A DNA stretch of 58,442 nt. Origin: Dehalococcoidia bacterium. GTDB lineage: Bacteria > Chloroflexota > Dehalococcoidia > Lucifugimonadales > UBA826. Position numbers and translations under genes: made by a program. The stretch covers positions 1 through 58,442 of the forward strand of contig JAPYSB010000012.1 in assembly GCA_029936675.1 (NCBI GenBank). Reading direction: 5' to 3'. Below are positions 1 to 8,242 of the stretch, piece after piece. How positions within the stretch are numbered: the stretch's first letter is position 1; the number at the start of each line of letters is the position of its first letter. The notes under the pieces were generated by a model that was not told the DNA's origin, made no database searches, and worked only from the letters and a program-made list of their open reading frames with translations.

Positions 1-24
1 CTAAAATCCCCGCTTTTTACCCTC
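1..24 (+). repeat. Tail of fMet-tRNA-associated repeat, copy 0
   Basis: The first 24 bases match, at about 20 of 24 positions and in the same orientation, the tail that follows the tRNA-like core in the repeat copy at 1926-2165 (there at about 2089-2112: CTAAAATC, then CTTTTTACCCTC). The tRNA-like part would lie just upstream of the window. The neighbouring minus-strand gene ends two bases later. Confidence 0.5.
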
Positions 25-25
25 T

Positions 26-1015
26 TTAATTTCCCCGCTTAGCGATCCACCTGGGCTGATCACAGATCTGCCCCAGAAATTCCAGTATGGTGTGGGCGCC
101 CATGTATGAGGTGATACCTGTTCCTACATCCACCAGTGGGTTGACCTCAACGAGATCGAATCCGATGATCTCGGTGTGTCTCGCCAGCGTCGCTAGTGAG
201 TCCCGAAGATCAGCATACGACATGCCGTTGGGTTCCGCAGACACACACCCCGGAACCAACGGTAGGTCCAGTACATCAATGTCGATACTCACGTATATTG
301 CAGCATCCTTCGGAACCAATTCGGTCATGCCATTCGGACCCATCTCTTTAAACTCCTTCATTCCTATGACACGGTTACCATCGTTGATAGAGTCGTCAAT
401 CCAAGCCTTGTTGTTGCGGATACTACGGATCCCAACCTGTGTAAGGCTCTCAACATGGTCCATCTGGTGGATGTGACGGAAAGCATGGGAATTAGTGTAT
501 TCGAAGCCGTGAACGAAGGGTCTATAGTCGATATGGGCGTCGAAGTGGACGACATGGAGAGGCTCATTGTATGCTCGGACAACTGGAAAGGTAATAGCAT
601 GGTCGCCTCCTAGCACCACTGGCATCGCGCCTTTATCCAACACCATTCTAGTCAGGTTAGTAATATTCTCGAAAGTACCTTCAACATCAGTGGGAATGAC
701 ATTCGCGTCACCCACATCTACAATTCGATTGTTATCAAGCTCATATTCTAGGAACACTTTGTTGGTGTCGTGGTCAAAGTAGCCAACGCCATTAGCCCCG
801 AATCGTAGAGATTGCTCCCTTATCGAGCGTGACCCGAATCGTGAACCGGGCATGAATGGAGAGCCTTCATCCGTTGGCGCGCCCATCACGGCGATATCCG
901 CGTCCAGCTGGTCAAGATCATGACAAACCGGTGTTCTTAGAAATGAGACTAATCCGGCAAACCCATAGTTTGGTTTACCTCGGTTGGTCGGATGTTGCGC
1001 CTTACGCTGTGTCAT
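26..1015 (-). CDS. Agmatinase/arginase-family ureohydrolase
   Basis: A 329-residue cytosolic ureohydrolase, a Mn-dependent enzyme that hydrolyses a guanidino group to urea plus an amine. All metal-binding signatures are visible: GGDH at 136-139, DAHID at 159-163 and SIDID at 243-247, followed by the conserved E290 region. Length fits agmatinases (about 300-330). The segment after the last motif (LPLVPGCVSAEPNGM) differs from the usual agmatinase DPAFAPGTGTPEPGG, so the substrate may be another guanidino compound such as guanidinobutyrate; that is inference. It stands alone on the minus strand, divergent from the gene at 1201, and its stop abuts repeat copy 0. No speA or speE homologue is nearby. 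Confidence 0.9.
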   Translation of the reverse strand: MTQRKAQHPTNRGKPNYGFAGLVSFLRTPVCHDLDQLDADIAVMGAPTDEGSPFMPGSRFGSRSIREQSLRFGANGVGYFDHDTNKVFLEYELDNNRIVDVGDANVIPTDVEGTFENITNLTRMVLDKGAMPVVLGGDHAITFPVVRAYNEPLHVVHFDAHIDYRPFVHGFEYTNSHAFRHIHQMDHVESLTQVGIRSIRNNKAWIDDSINDGNRVIGMKEFKEMGPNGMTELVPKDAAIYVSIDIDVLDLPLVPGCVSAEPNGMSYADLRDSLATLARHTEIIGFDLVEVNPLVDVGTGITSYMGAHTILEFLGQICDQPRWIAKRGN

Positions 1016-1056
1016 TTATTGATTCCTTTTTCCTCATTTCTTTCTGCATCATGGAT

Positions 1057-1078
1057 ATCGGATTCCTTTCCGATTTTT
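1057..1078 (+). terminator. Short hairpin with T run
   Basis: ATCGGA, a six-base loop, then TCCGAT followed by TTTT. It lies in the divergent gap between the ureohydrolase and the gene at 1201, so its role is unclear. It could be a terminator for leftward-island transcription or chance. Confidence 0.3.
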
Positions 1079-1200
1079 GGCAATGATACCTGTTAATCGA
1101 CTTATAGGGGAGATTAATTATTCGATTATTACAAACCCTGTAGTATATTCAACGTAAGTTGGGTCTGATAGTAGAGAACCCATAGAAATACAAGAATATT

Positions 1201-1836
1201 ATGTACATTATCGATATTTCGAGCTTGAAAAAAGAGGGTGAATTTGGGTCTAAAGAGTGGGGCGAGGCCTGTGCGGCTGCAGCTGTAAAAATTCTTAAGG
1301 CGGCTGACCTGCCTGCTGATTTTGAATGGGCCTTTACTGAACGCTATACCCATCCGCCAGATAGACTGATGAAAGGTGGGCGCACACAGTGTGGTTACTA
1401 CATCATGGTGAGGAACGGTGAAATAACTGGTGGTGATGGTGAACCGGAGGAAGCACTTGCGATCCGTGGATTTCACATCCGGGCACGCTGGGCTGCATTG
1501 TGTAACCAGTCTGGTGCCTTTTATGGTGCTGAAGGGAAGTTAAAGCGCGGTGACGGTGAAGTTGTAATGCGTGAGGTAATTGAGAGATATCTTGGGCGTG
1601 AAGATCCATACGGTGAAGTGCAACCGTCAGAACGGTATTTCCCGGAAACTGTACGTGGCCCATTGATGGCAGGGTCAGAGAAAGGCAATGGACTTCACAA
1701 TATCGCGGCATCTATGCAGATCTCATCTCCGGAGTTTGCCGATTTTCCAGTGACAGAGATGCTGGTTCCTATTTTTGATGAGATGAGCGAAGAGCAAAAG
1801 AAGTCATTTATCAAACTGCTTGGCATCGACATCTAA
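1201..1836 (+). CDS. Hypothetical protein, 211 aa
   Basis: I do not recognise this protein. It is soluble, with no signal peptide or membrane segment, and rich in Gly, Glu and Arg. The C-terminal third contains a helical, acidic segment (FDEMSEEQKKSF near 193-204). No Shine-Dalgarno is evident before the ATG, so initiation may be leaderless or weak. It reads as somewhat richer in G+C than the backbone genes. It sits between repeat copies 0 and A, in the same putative cassette as the divergent ureohydrolase, which suggests a cargo gene. The frame is open, long and without overlap, so it is likely real. Confidence 0.7.
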   Translation: MYIIDISSLKKEGEFGSKEWGEACAAAAVKILKAADLPADFEWAFTERYTHPPDRLMKGGRTQCGYYIMVRNGEITGGDGEPEEALAIRGFHIRARWAALCNQSGAFYGAEGKLKRGDGEVVMREVIERYLGREDPYGEVQPSERYFPETVRGPLMAGSEKGNGLHNIAASMQISSPEFADFPVTEMLVPIFDEMSEEQKKSFIKLLGIDI

Positions 1837-1925
1837 TCTTTCTTTTCCCAACTACTTCCCTACAATAATGAAATAAACCTGAGAAAAGAAAGCGGCTAAT
1901 AAAATCCCACCGGAAATAAAACCGG

Positions 1926-2165
1926 AAAACTATTCAAAACAATATGGATTTATTTGCACTAAATGGACAGAAGAGAGGAACTCCTGTGACTGGGTGGGAA
2001 ATATGGCACTAGGTGAACACTTCCCATTCCTCCTCATAACCCAAAGGTCGCAGGTTCGAGTCCTGCCCCCGCAATCACTCATTTATGACTAAAATCACCT
2101 CTTTTTACCCTCCACCATATTTTCCAAATTAGTGGTTTCCAGCAATTTTGCTGATATTGTTTCCA
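1926..2165 (+). repeat. fMet-tRNA-associated dispersed repeat, copy A
   Basis: This copy accounts for most of the 450-base gene-free stretch 1837-2286. It shares recognisable sequence with 4693-4915 and 8243-8440, all direct. Its upstream arm (AAACTATTCAAAAC, then ACTAAATGGACAG) resembles copy C and copy B respectively. Then comes the tRNA 3' half (2033-2074), then the tail ACTCATTTATGACTAAAATC and a TTTTTACCCTC block, then ATATTTTCC and AATTTTGCTG blocks shared with copy B. Copy A is the best preserved. Confidence 0.75.
2033..2074 (+). pseudogene. 3' half of initiator tRNA-fMet(CAT)
   Basis: CTCATAA gives an anticodon loop with CAT, followed by CCC, the AAAGGTC variable region, and a perfect T arm (GCAGG, TTCGAGT, CCTGC), then the acceptor 3' strand CCCCGCAA. 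This matches the 3' half of bacterial initiator tRNA. The D arm and the 5' acceptor strand are absent: the bases before the loop are CACTTCCCATTC. It is therefore a fragment, as expected of an integrative-element attachment site. Confidence 0.8.
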
Positions 2166-2182
2166 TCAGGTAATTGTTATTC

Positions 2183-2211
2183 GCACCGCGTGCTAGTAAA
2201 AATGGTATTAT
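2183..2211 (+). promoter_or_regulatory. Palindrome plus extended -10 promoter
   Basis: GCACCGCGTGC (2183-2193) is followed after 9 bases (TAGTAAAAA) by TGGTATTAT, an extended -10 (TGn-TATTAT, 2203-2211). The layout and much of the sequence recur upstream of 57177 and 58310. It lies about 75 bases upstream of the luciferase-fold gene. Confidence 0.5.
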
Positions 2212-2286
2212 CTGCCAAATCTCAGTATTGAAAAATTTGAGGAATATGATCCCAGTTTAAAGATCTAACGACATTTGAGGTGAGCT

Positions 2287-3240
2287 ATGGATTTTGGATT
2301 TGGAATACCGATGAGGGGACCCCTAGCAAATATTGAATCAATCTCTGAAATAGTCACTTCAGGAGAAGAGCTGGGCTTCGACATAGTTACAGTAAGCGAT
2401 CATGTGGTGGTCCCAAGGAATATCGCTTCTATCTATCCATATAACGAAGATGGTAGTTTCGCGGGGCAGGATACTGGTGAGTGCCTTGAGCAATTAACCA
2501 CCTTGATGGCTATTGCGGCGATTACTAAAAACCTCAGACTGCTTACCTCAGTCATGGTACTTCCACACCGCAGCCCAGTCTTAACAGCAAAAATTTTGGC
2601 TACCATAGATGTCCTATCAAAGGGCCGCCTAAACGTCGGCTGCGGCGTAGGTTGGATGAGGGAAGAATTCGAGGTCCTCGCTGCACCCTCCTTTGATGAA
2701 AGGGGTGCGGTGGGAAGTGAGTATATTCAAATTTTCAAGGAGTTGTGGACTGAAGACGATCCGGTATTTGAGGGGAGCTATGCAAACTTTTCCAATATAA
2801 GTTTCTTGCCTAAACCCCTTCAAACTCCCCATCCTCCAATCTGGGTAGGTGGAGAGAGCAGCCCAGCCTTACGCAGAGCAGCAGAGTTGGGAGATTGTTG
2901 GTATCCGATCGGGACAAACCCCAAATTCCCGCTCGACTCAGCAGAACTGCTCAGGAAAAGAATAGCCCGCCTACACCATTATGCTGAATCTAACAATAGG
3001 GATCCCGCAACAATTGATCTGGCGTATAGTGCAAATTGGTTCAACATGGCTAGTCAGAGCTCAGGTAACAGAACCCGCTGGTTCGAAGGCGAATCAGGCC
3101 AAATTCAGGAAGACATAGGACAACTTATGGATTTGGGAGTTAATCACCTCATTCTTAGTTTTACAGGCGGATCTACCTCAGAAATTACGGACAATATGTC
3201 AAAATTCATATCAGAAGTCGCTACAAATATTTCCAAATAG
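2287..3240 (+). CDS. Luciferase-like (LLM) F420-dependent oxidoreductase
   Basis: A 317-residue TIM-barrel flavin/F420 oxidoreductase of the bacterial luciferase superfamily. Visible signatures are SDHVVVP at 37-43, the GRLNVGCGVGWMREE phosphate/cofactor loop at 113-127, and HPPIWVGGE near 182-190. These are typical of the probable F420-dependent subfamily of about 280-320 residues. GAGGTGAG directly precedes the ATG. A shared palindrome/extended -10 module lies upstream and a strong hairpin follows the stop. With the FAD monooxygenase at 3403 it forms the cargo between repeats A and B, which suggests oxidation of an organic substrate. The substrate cannot be told from sequence. Confidence 0.88.
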   Translation: MDFGFGIPMRGPLANIESISEIVTSGEELGFDIVTVSDHVVVPRNIASIYPYNEDGSFAGQDTGECLEQLTTLMAIAAITKNLRLLTSVMVLPHRSPVLTAKILATIDVLSKGRLNVGCGVGWMREEFEVLAAPSFDERGAVGSEYIQIFKELWTEDDPVFEGSYANFSNISFLPKPLQTPHPPIWVGGESSPALRRAAELGDCWYPIGTNPKFPLDSAELLRKRIARLHHYAESNNRDPATIDLAYSANWFNMASQSSGNRTRWFEGESGQIQEDIGQLMDLGVNHLILSFTGGSTSEITDNMSKFISEVATNISK

Positions 3241-3259
3241 ATTTGTTTGGAAATATTTG
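3224..3259 (+). terminator. 14-bp perfect hairpin over the stop codon
   Basis: CAAATATTTCCAAA (3224-3237) and its exact complement (3246-3259) enclose an 8-base loop that contains part of the TAG stop. There is no T run, so this may be a transcript-end stabiliser or a partial terminator. Confidence 0.45.
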
Positions 3260-3402
3260 CAAATGACCCCCGAATTGGGTACCCATTATATAAAGGCACA
3301 GCTCAGTTCATTGAAAAGGATTAGGATTTCTCTCTAGCAGAAACTCTATCTAGTTAATATTATTCATTCACCGCTTAATCTTAATTAAGGAGTATGGATG
3401 CA

Positions 3403-4698
3403 ATGTCGAAAGATAAAGTTATTATCGCAGGTGGCGGTATTGGTGGTCTTGCGCTTGCATTGACACTGCATCAGATTGGCATTGAGTGTGTTGTCTGCGA
3501 GAGTGTGCGTGACCCAAAACCCCTTGGTGTCGGGATTAACCTTCAGCCGAATGCAGTTAGGGAGATGTTTGACCTTGGTTTCACCGCTGCGGACATGAGC
3601 GAGTTTGGGGTTCCGGCTAAAGAGTGGGCACTTGTCGGCCTGAAAGGTCAGGAAATCTATTCAGAGCCGCGCGGGGTGCTTGCTGGCTATTGCTGGCCTC
3701 AATATGCAATGCATCGAGGAGAGTTCCATATGGCGCTCTATCAAAGGTTCCGCGATCTAGCGGGGGATGACGCTATACGGCTTGGGTGTCGCGCTAAAGG
3801 GTATGATATTCACAAAAACGGATCCGTCTCGCTACAGCTTGATACGCCGGATGGGCCCGATTGCGAAAACGGAACCTTGCTTGTTGGGGCAGATGGTATT
3901 CATTCTGCAATCCGTGCAGCTATGTTCCCTGGACAGCCTCCCATCCATTGGGGTGGCGCTATCATGTGGCGTGGCACGTCTATGGCGAAGCCAATTCGAA
4001 CAAAATCATCCTTCGTAGGTCTCGGTACCCACCGCCAACGCATGGTGATATACCCTATTTCTGAGGCTGATCCGAATACGGGTCTCGCTCTAATCAACTG
4101 GATTGCTGAAGTCACCTTTGATGATCCGTCAACGCATGATAATGTTGGTTGGTTTCGGCGTGTGGAGATCAAAAGTTTTATCCATTATTTTGAGGATTGG
4201 ACCTATGATTGGCTAGATGTACCAGCACTGATACAAGAAGCAGAGGAAGTTTTCGAAAACCCGATGATTGACCGTGACCCGATCTCGCACTGGGTTGAAG
4301 GACCTGTTGCTCTTCTCGGGGATGCTGCACATCCAATGTATCCGACAGGATCAAATGGAGCTAGTCAAGCCATTGTCGACGGACGCATCCTGGGTGCAAA
4401 ATTCCTAGAACATGGTGTCACACAGGCCGCCCTGCAAGCCTATAACAACCTGCTTTGCAAGCCGATTTCAGAACTTGTCTTACGCAATCGTGAAGCCGGA
4501 CCATTCGGTTTGTTGAATATGGTCAATGAACGCTGTGACGGGGAATTTGAATGTATTGACGAGGTGATCCCGGCCTCAGAACGGTCCGATTTTATGGCAA
4601 AATATCAAGCAGCAGCAGGTTTTGCGCGCGATACACTTAATGGTGCCCCGCCGACCATCAGGCCAGAGGATCGCGTTGGCATGATGGGACGATACTAA
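3403..4698 (+). CDS. FAD-dependent aromatic-type monooxygenase
   Basis: A 431-residue class A flavin monooxygenase (PHBH/salicylate hydroxylase fold) that would hydroxylate an aromatic or similar substrate with NAD(P)H and O2. GGGIGG (10-15) binds the ADP of FAD, GADGIHSAIR (162-171) is the DG motif, and LLGDAAHPM (304-312) is the GD motif. An ATG at 3394 in frame is only one base from the AAGGAG at 3387-3392. The ATG at 3403 has ten-base spacing, so I chose it. The coding sequence seems richer in G+C than its neighbours, which hints at transfer. The stop codon lies inside the beginning of repeat copy B. Confidence 0.9.
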   Translation: MSKDKVIIAGGGIGGLALALTLHQIGIECVVCESVRDPKPLGVGINLQPNAVREMFDLGFTAADMSEFGVPAKEWALVGLKGQEIYSEPRGVLAGYCWPQYAMHRGEFHMALYQRFRDLAGDDAIRLGCRAKGYDIHKNGSVSLQLDTPDGPDCENGTLLVGADGIHSAIRAAMFPGQPPIHWGGAIMWRGTSMAKPIRTKSSFVGLGTHRQRMVIYPISEADPNTGLALINWIAEVTFDDPSTHDNVGWFRRVEIKSFIHYFEDWTYDWLDVPALIQEAEEVFENPMIDRDPISHWVEGPVALLGDAAHPMYPTGSNGASQAIVDGRILGAKFLEHGVTQAALQAYNNLLCKPISELVLRNREAGPFGLLNMVNERCDGEFECIDEVIPASERSDFMAKYQAAAGFARDTLNGAPPTIRPEDRVGMMGRY

Positions 4699-4915
4699 AT
4701 GGGCAGCAGAAGAGAACTATCGTGAATGAATGAAAACTATGCGACTGTATTAACACTTTGACTTTTGGATTTCCGAGGCTCATAGCCCACATGTCACTGG
4801 TTCGAGTCTTGCCTTGTTATAACTCATTCGTGACTAAATTCTCCTCTTTTGACCCTCTATCACATTTTCGGAAATAGTGCGTGTCAACAATTGGGCTGCT
4901 AATTATTTCCCTCTT
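4693..4915 (+). repeat. fMet-tRNA-associated dispersed repeat, copy B
   Basis: It starts with ACTAAATGGGCAGCAGAAGA (compare 1958 on in copy A) and overlaps the preceding stop codon. It continues through a decayed tRNA 3' half (CTCATAG at 4779-4785, TTCGAGT at 4801-4807) to the tail AACTCATTCGTGACTAAATT and a CTCTTTTGACCCTC block, then CACATTTTCGGAAATAGTG, matching copy A. The T stem no longer pairs fully, so this copy is more degenerate. It fills the gap 4699-4976. Confidence 0.7.
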
Positions 4916-4976
4916 TTACTGTAGTATTCGTCTTGGTGAGTAATGTAATTTATAAGAGGGTTGAGGAGAAGTTCAT

Positions 4977-5753
4977 ATGAGACTCGAAGGAAAAGTTGCT
5001 TTAATAACAGGGGGGGCCAGGGGCCAGGGTGCAGCCGAGGCAAAATTATTTACTAAGGAAGGAGCAAAGGTAGTCATAGCGGATATTCTCGATGAAGAGG
5101 GCAAAAAACTAGAAGCGGAGATTGCTGAACTCGGTGGTGAATGTCTCTATACCCACCTAGATGTATCCAAGTCCAAAAACTGGGAAAAGACTGTCGAAGC
5201 TGTAGTAACTCGTTTTGGAAAAATAGACATCCTTGTGAATAATGCCGGTATAGCAGTCTGGGGCACCAATGACGACACGACTGAAGAAATTTGGGATACC
5301 GTTATGGATGTAAACGCCAAAGGCGTCTTTTTAGGTACGAAACATGTGATCCCTGAGATGAAAAAGTCAGGTGGCGGCTCAATCATCAACATATCGTCCG
5401 TCTCTGGCCTCGTTGGACAAGCAACTATACAGCCTGTCTACAACGCCTCAAAAGGAGCAGTCAGAATATTCACGAAATCCACAGCTGTACAGTACGGGAG
5501 GTATGGAATCAGGGCTAATTCCATTCATCCAGGTGCTATCGACACAGATATGATTTCTCACAGAATACAGGGGGAGGAAAATAAAAATAGGATAAAAAAC
5601 ACTGTTCCACTTCAAAGAGTTGCAAAGCCTATAGAAATCGCGTACGGAGTCTTGTTTTTAGCCTCAGACGAATCCTCCTACATGACGGGAAGCGAGATGG
5701 TAATAGACGGTGGAATTACGGCAGGTGCCCCTAATACAAGCGCCACTTCGTAA
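4977..5753 (+). CDS. SDR-family oxidoreductase
   Basis: A 258-residue classical short-chain dehydrogenase/reductase. The Rossmann motif TGGARGQG is at 11-18, D62, NNAG at 88-91, N113, catalytic S141 and Y155-x3-K159 complete the N-S-Y-K tetrad, so the enzyme should be active. D36 at the end of beta-2 suggests NAD(H) preference. Substrate is unknown; secondary alcohols, steroids or sugar derivatives are all possible. GAGGAG lies upstream of the ATG. It is the first gene after repeat copy B and may be co-transcribed with nothing else, since the following transporter is broken. Confidence 0.9.
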   Translation: MRLEGKVALITGGARGQGAAEAKLFTKEGAKVVIADILDEEGKKLEAEIAELGGECLYTHLDVSKSKNWEKTVEAVVTRFGKIDILVNNAGIAVWGTNDDTTEEIWDTVMDVNAKGVFLGTKHVIPEMKKSGGGSIINISSVSGLVGQATIQPVYNASKGAVRIFTKSTAVQYGRYGIRANSIHPGAIDTDMISHRIQGEENKNRIKNTVPLQRVAKPIEIAYGVLFLASDESSYMTGSEMVIDGGITAGAPNTSATS

Positions 5754-5804
5754 TGGTCCGGCCTTCGGGCGACAATTTGCCGGCAATTACTCATTCCCTA
5801 CCGC

Positions 5805-5812
5805 TGTATTAT
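5805..5812 (+). promoter_or_regulatory. Extended -10 of a possibly leaderless transcript
   Basis: TG directly precedes TATTAT (5807-5812), and the transporter ATG follows only 7 bases later at 5820 with no Shine-Dalgarno. Transcription would start at or near the A of the ATG. Confidence 0.35.
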
Positions 5813-5819
5813 TCGCCCT

Positions 5820-6734
5820 ATGGGTAAGTATTTAACCAGAGAAAATTATGGTTTTTTGCTTGGATTGATTGGAGTTATAATTTTCTCATCAACCTTACCA
5901 ATTACTAGGCATTTGGCCCAAACCGGGTTTACGTCTCTTGAAATAGGTTTTGGAAGAGGTTTTATGGCAGGCCTCGCCTCCCTTCTAATTCTTTTGTTCA
6001 AGGGCCACCTTAAATTCGAAAAGCTGCCACATAGGTCGAACTTCACTAAATTGGTCATTACCGCTATAGGGGTGGTTTTTGGGTTTCCTATTTTCACTGC
6101 GGTGGCGATGCAGACGATTCCCGCTGGAAATGGAGGCATTGTTCTTGCAGCTGTCCCGCTTTCAACTGCGATTTTTGCTGGGTTTTTATCTGAATAGAAA
6201 CCAAGCGTTCGGTTTTGGATAATAGCCATTTTGGGATTCATAACTGTAATCATATTTCGATTACTTACCACGGATTCATCGATATGGGATATGGGATTGG
6301 GAGACTTGGCACTATTTCTTTGCGTTTTACTAGGAGGTATGGGGTATGCTCAGGGAGGTATCCTAGGAAAAAGAATGCGTGGCTGGAGGGTCATATGCTG
6401 GTCATTAGTTATAAGCCTTCCTCTGGTTGTGCCGTTAACTTTAATAAATTTTGATTTTACTCATTTGGCACAAATTGCCGATGATTCTCCCAAATCAATC
6501 ATTTTATTTACATTTCTATGCCTATTCAATAATTTGATTGGATTCTTTTTCTTTTATGAAGGTCTGGGAATGGGAGGAGTAGCAAGAGTTAGCCAGATAG
6601 ATTTATTCAGACCATTCTTAACGTTCTTTTTCTCGGTTGCATTTCTCGGAGAAAAAATGAGTGTCATATCTGTATTTTTCTTATTGTTGATTATAGTAAT
6701 TGTTTATTCGAGCAAGAGAAGTAAGATTATCTGA
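5820..6734 (+). pseudogene. EamA/DMT-family transporter interrupted by an amber codon
   Basis: One reading frame of 304 codons carries a ten-helix drug/metabolite (EamA-type) transporter. It is broken only by TAG at 6195-6197, in the sequence FLSE-stop-KPSVRFW, where intact relatives read straight through at the junction of the two EamA repeats. There is no frameshift; the second half (TM-rich, ending near 6734) stays in frame. The stop is amber, not opal, and I saw no SECIS-like hairpin after it, so recoding is unlikely. It is probably a recent pseudogene, or a single-base sequencing error. Intact, it would export or import small metabolites across the inner membrane. Confidence 0.75.
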
Positions 6735-7020
6735 ACAACTTACCAGTGCCTTGTCCAGTTCCCAGTTTTCCTAAGTTCTCAATTTGGTGTTTCTGGATAC
6801 TTCAGGCAAATAGGGTACATAAGTCAGCCGTAACGGCAGTACTGACATGACCTAGTTTTTCTAAAACAACTTTCAAAGGTGTTCTAGAAAGTAACAACAT
6901 TCACGCATGTGAATACCTCAACTTATGAAAATGGCAGTCTCCCCTACCCAATTTTTCAGACCTTTTTAAATTCCCTGAGAAACTGATTGGTTATTCAAAT
7001 CGGTTACAAACCTCAACTCC
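6727..7020 (-). pseudogene. Decayed tyrosine recombinase (integrase), C-terminal part
   Basis: One minus-strand frame reads PISFSGNLKRSEKLG, HFHKLRYSHA, a stop, MLLLSRTPLKVVLEKLGH, VSTAVTADLCTLFA, then a stop and SIQK. This matches the C-terminal catalytic block of phage-type integrases: the HxLRHxHA box, TPLKVVxERLGH, and TADxYSHV. Stops lie at 6991-6993 (TAA), 6901-6903 (TGA) and 6802-6804 (TGA). The position of the nucleophilic Tyr is Cys (TGT). No frameshift is needed, so decay is moderate. The N-terminal part is not recognisable. It lies between repeat copies B and C and explains most of the gene-free stretch 6735-7178. Confidence 0.75.
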
Positions 7021-7178
7021 CTAAGAAAACTCAGGGGTATTGATCCAGCCGGTTATTCAGAAATATCCCACAATTATCTCTCCAACGTCGGAGCCATTTC
7101 AGATACTGTGCGTTTATTGCTTACTCCATATATACTGCAGATTCAATCAAAATCAGGGTTCCAAAAGTTGGTACAACA

Positions 7179-8147
7179 GTGGTGTTATTAGGCTCAGCAG
7201 ATTTCAAATATAAGGTTTCTGGAACAGATTGGGGTAATCTTCCGAAAGGATGGCATTATGGAGAAGCGACCTCTGTAGCCTCAGATTCCAAAGACAATAT
7301 TTACGTCTTCAATCGTGGCTCCCATCCTATGATCGTTCTCAGCCAGAACGGAGACTTTATACGCTCTTGGGGGGAAGGAATGTTCAGCAATCCCCACGGA
7401 ATTGCTATAGGACCTGATGACTCAGTTTATTGCGTAGATAACGGGGATCACACCATCGGCAAATTCAGCCCGGAAGGCGAGTTCCTCATGAGGATTGGTG
7501 AACAAAACCGGCCTGCGAAACCTCTCAGCGGCATTCCATTCAGTCAACCTACTCACATAGCAGTAGATCCTAACAACGGTGACCTCTACGTATCAGATGG
7601 GTATGAAAACGCCCGGGTACATAAATACTCTTCCAGCGGAAAACACCTCTTATCTTGGGGGGAGTCAGGAACAGACGAGGGCCAATTTAGTCTGCCTCAC
7701 AACATTGATACTGACAGTAATGGATTGGTTTATGTGGCGGACAGGGAGAATCAACGGATACAGATATTTGACCCCGACGGAAATTTCCAATACCAAATGG
7801 GCTTGAACATAGCCCGACCTGGGGCGGTCTGCATAAAAGAGAATAATGGACAGGTGTTAGTTTACGTGGGCGAGTTTTTTTCCGGGTTTATGACGTATGC
7901 AAAAGCTGAACAAATTGGGCCTCGCATTTCCATTCTAGATCAGGAAGGAAAAAAACTTGCCAATCTGGGTTATCAAAGTTTCGGAGACGATCCTGGACAA
8001 TTTTATTCTCCCCACGCAATCGCTGTGGACTCCAGAGGAGATATATACGTCGCCGAAGTCTCACTTACAGAAAAATATGGCGGCATTGTGAGCCCACCAG
8101 AACAAGGGACACAAAGAAGGTCCTTCCAAAAACTTATTAAGCAATGA
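7179..8147 (+). CDS. NHL-repeat beta-propeller protein
   Basis: A 322-residue protein made of NHL/six-bladed propeller repeats, for example NPHGIAIGPDDSVYCVDNGD, QPTHIAVDPNNGDLYVSDGY, LPHNIDTDSNGLVYVADREN and SPHAIAVDSRGDIYVAEV. It resembles the peptidylglycine alpha-hydroxyglycine lyase-like proteins that are common in marine Chloroflexota, but lyase activity cannot be claimed from repeats alone. No convincing signal peptide is visible. The GTG at 7179 is the best start I see; the upstream frame stays open a few codons without ATG. It lies between repeats B and C, downstream of the integrase remnant. Confidence 0.8.
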   Translation: MVLLGSADFKYKVSGTDWGNLPKGWHYGEATSVASDSKDNIYVFNRGSHPMIVLSQNGDFIRSWGEGMFSNPHGIAIGPDDSVYCVDNGDHTIGKFSPEGEFLMRIGEQNRPAKPLSGIPFSQPTHIAVDPNNGDLYVSDGYENARVHKYSSSGKHLLSWGESGTDEGQFSLPHNIDTDSNGLVYVADRENQRIQIFDPDGNFQYQMGLNIARPGAVCIKENNGQVLVYVGEFFSGFMTYAKAEQIGPRISILDQEGKKLANLGYQSFGDDPGQFYSPHAIAVDSRGDIYVAEVSLTEKYGGIVSPPEQGTQRRSFQKLIKQ

Positions 8148-8242
8148 TCCTGACGACCAATTAAAGGAGCCGCCGATAGCTCGCACCCACATAACTTTCC
8201 GGTAGTTTTGAATCACCAAGAATTTTCTGCATAAACCCCAAT

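Noticed and set aside
1129-1476. Minus-strand open frame of 115 codons
   Set aside because: It is the antisense shadow of the gene at 1201, with Cys/Ser/Phe-rich composition typical of shadows.
2033-2074. Intact tRNA-Met gene
   Set aside because: Only the 3' half is present; the bases upstream form neither a D arm nor a 5' acceptor strand. The same holds for the copies near 4779 and 8349.
2287-3240. Bioluminescent luciferase
   Set aside because: The fold is shared, but the sequence fits F420/FMN oxidoreductases of the superfamily and no lux genes are present.
6195-6197. Recoded amber (pyrrolysine) in the EamA transporter
   Set aside because: Nothing suggests pyrrolysine machinery, the site is a loop between transporter halves, and no recoding hairpin was seen. 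A pseudogene or error is simpler.
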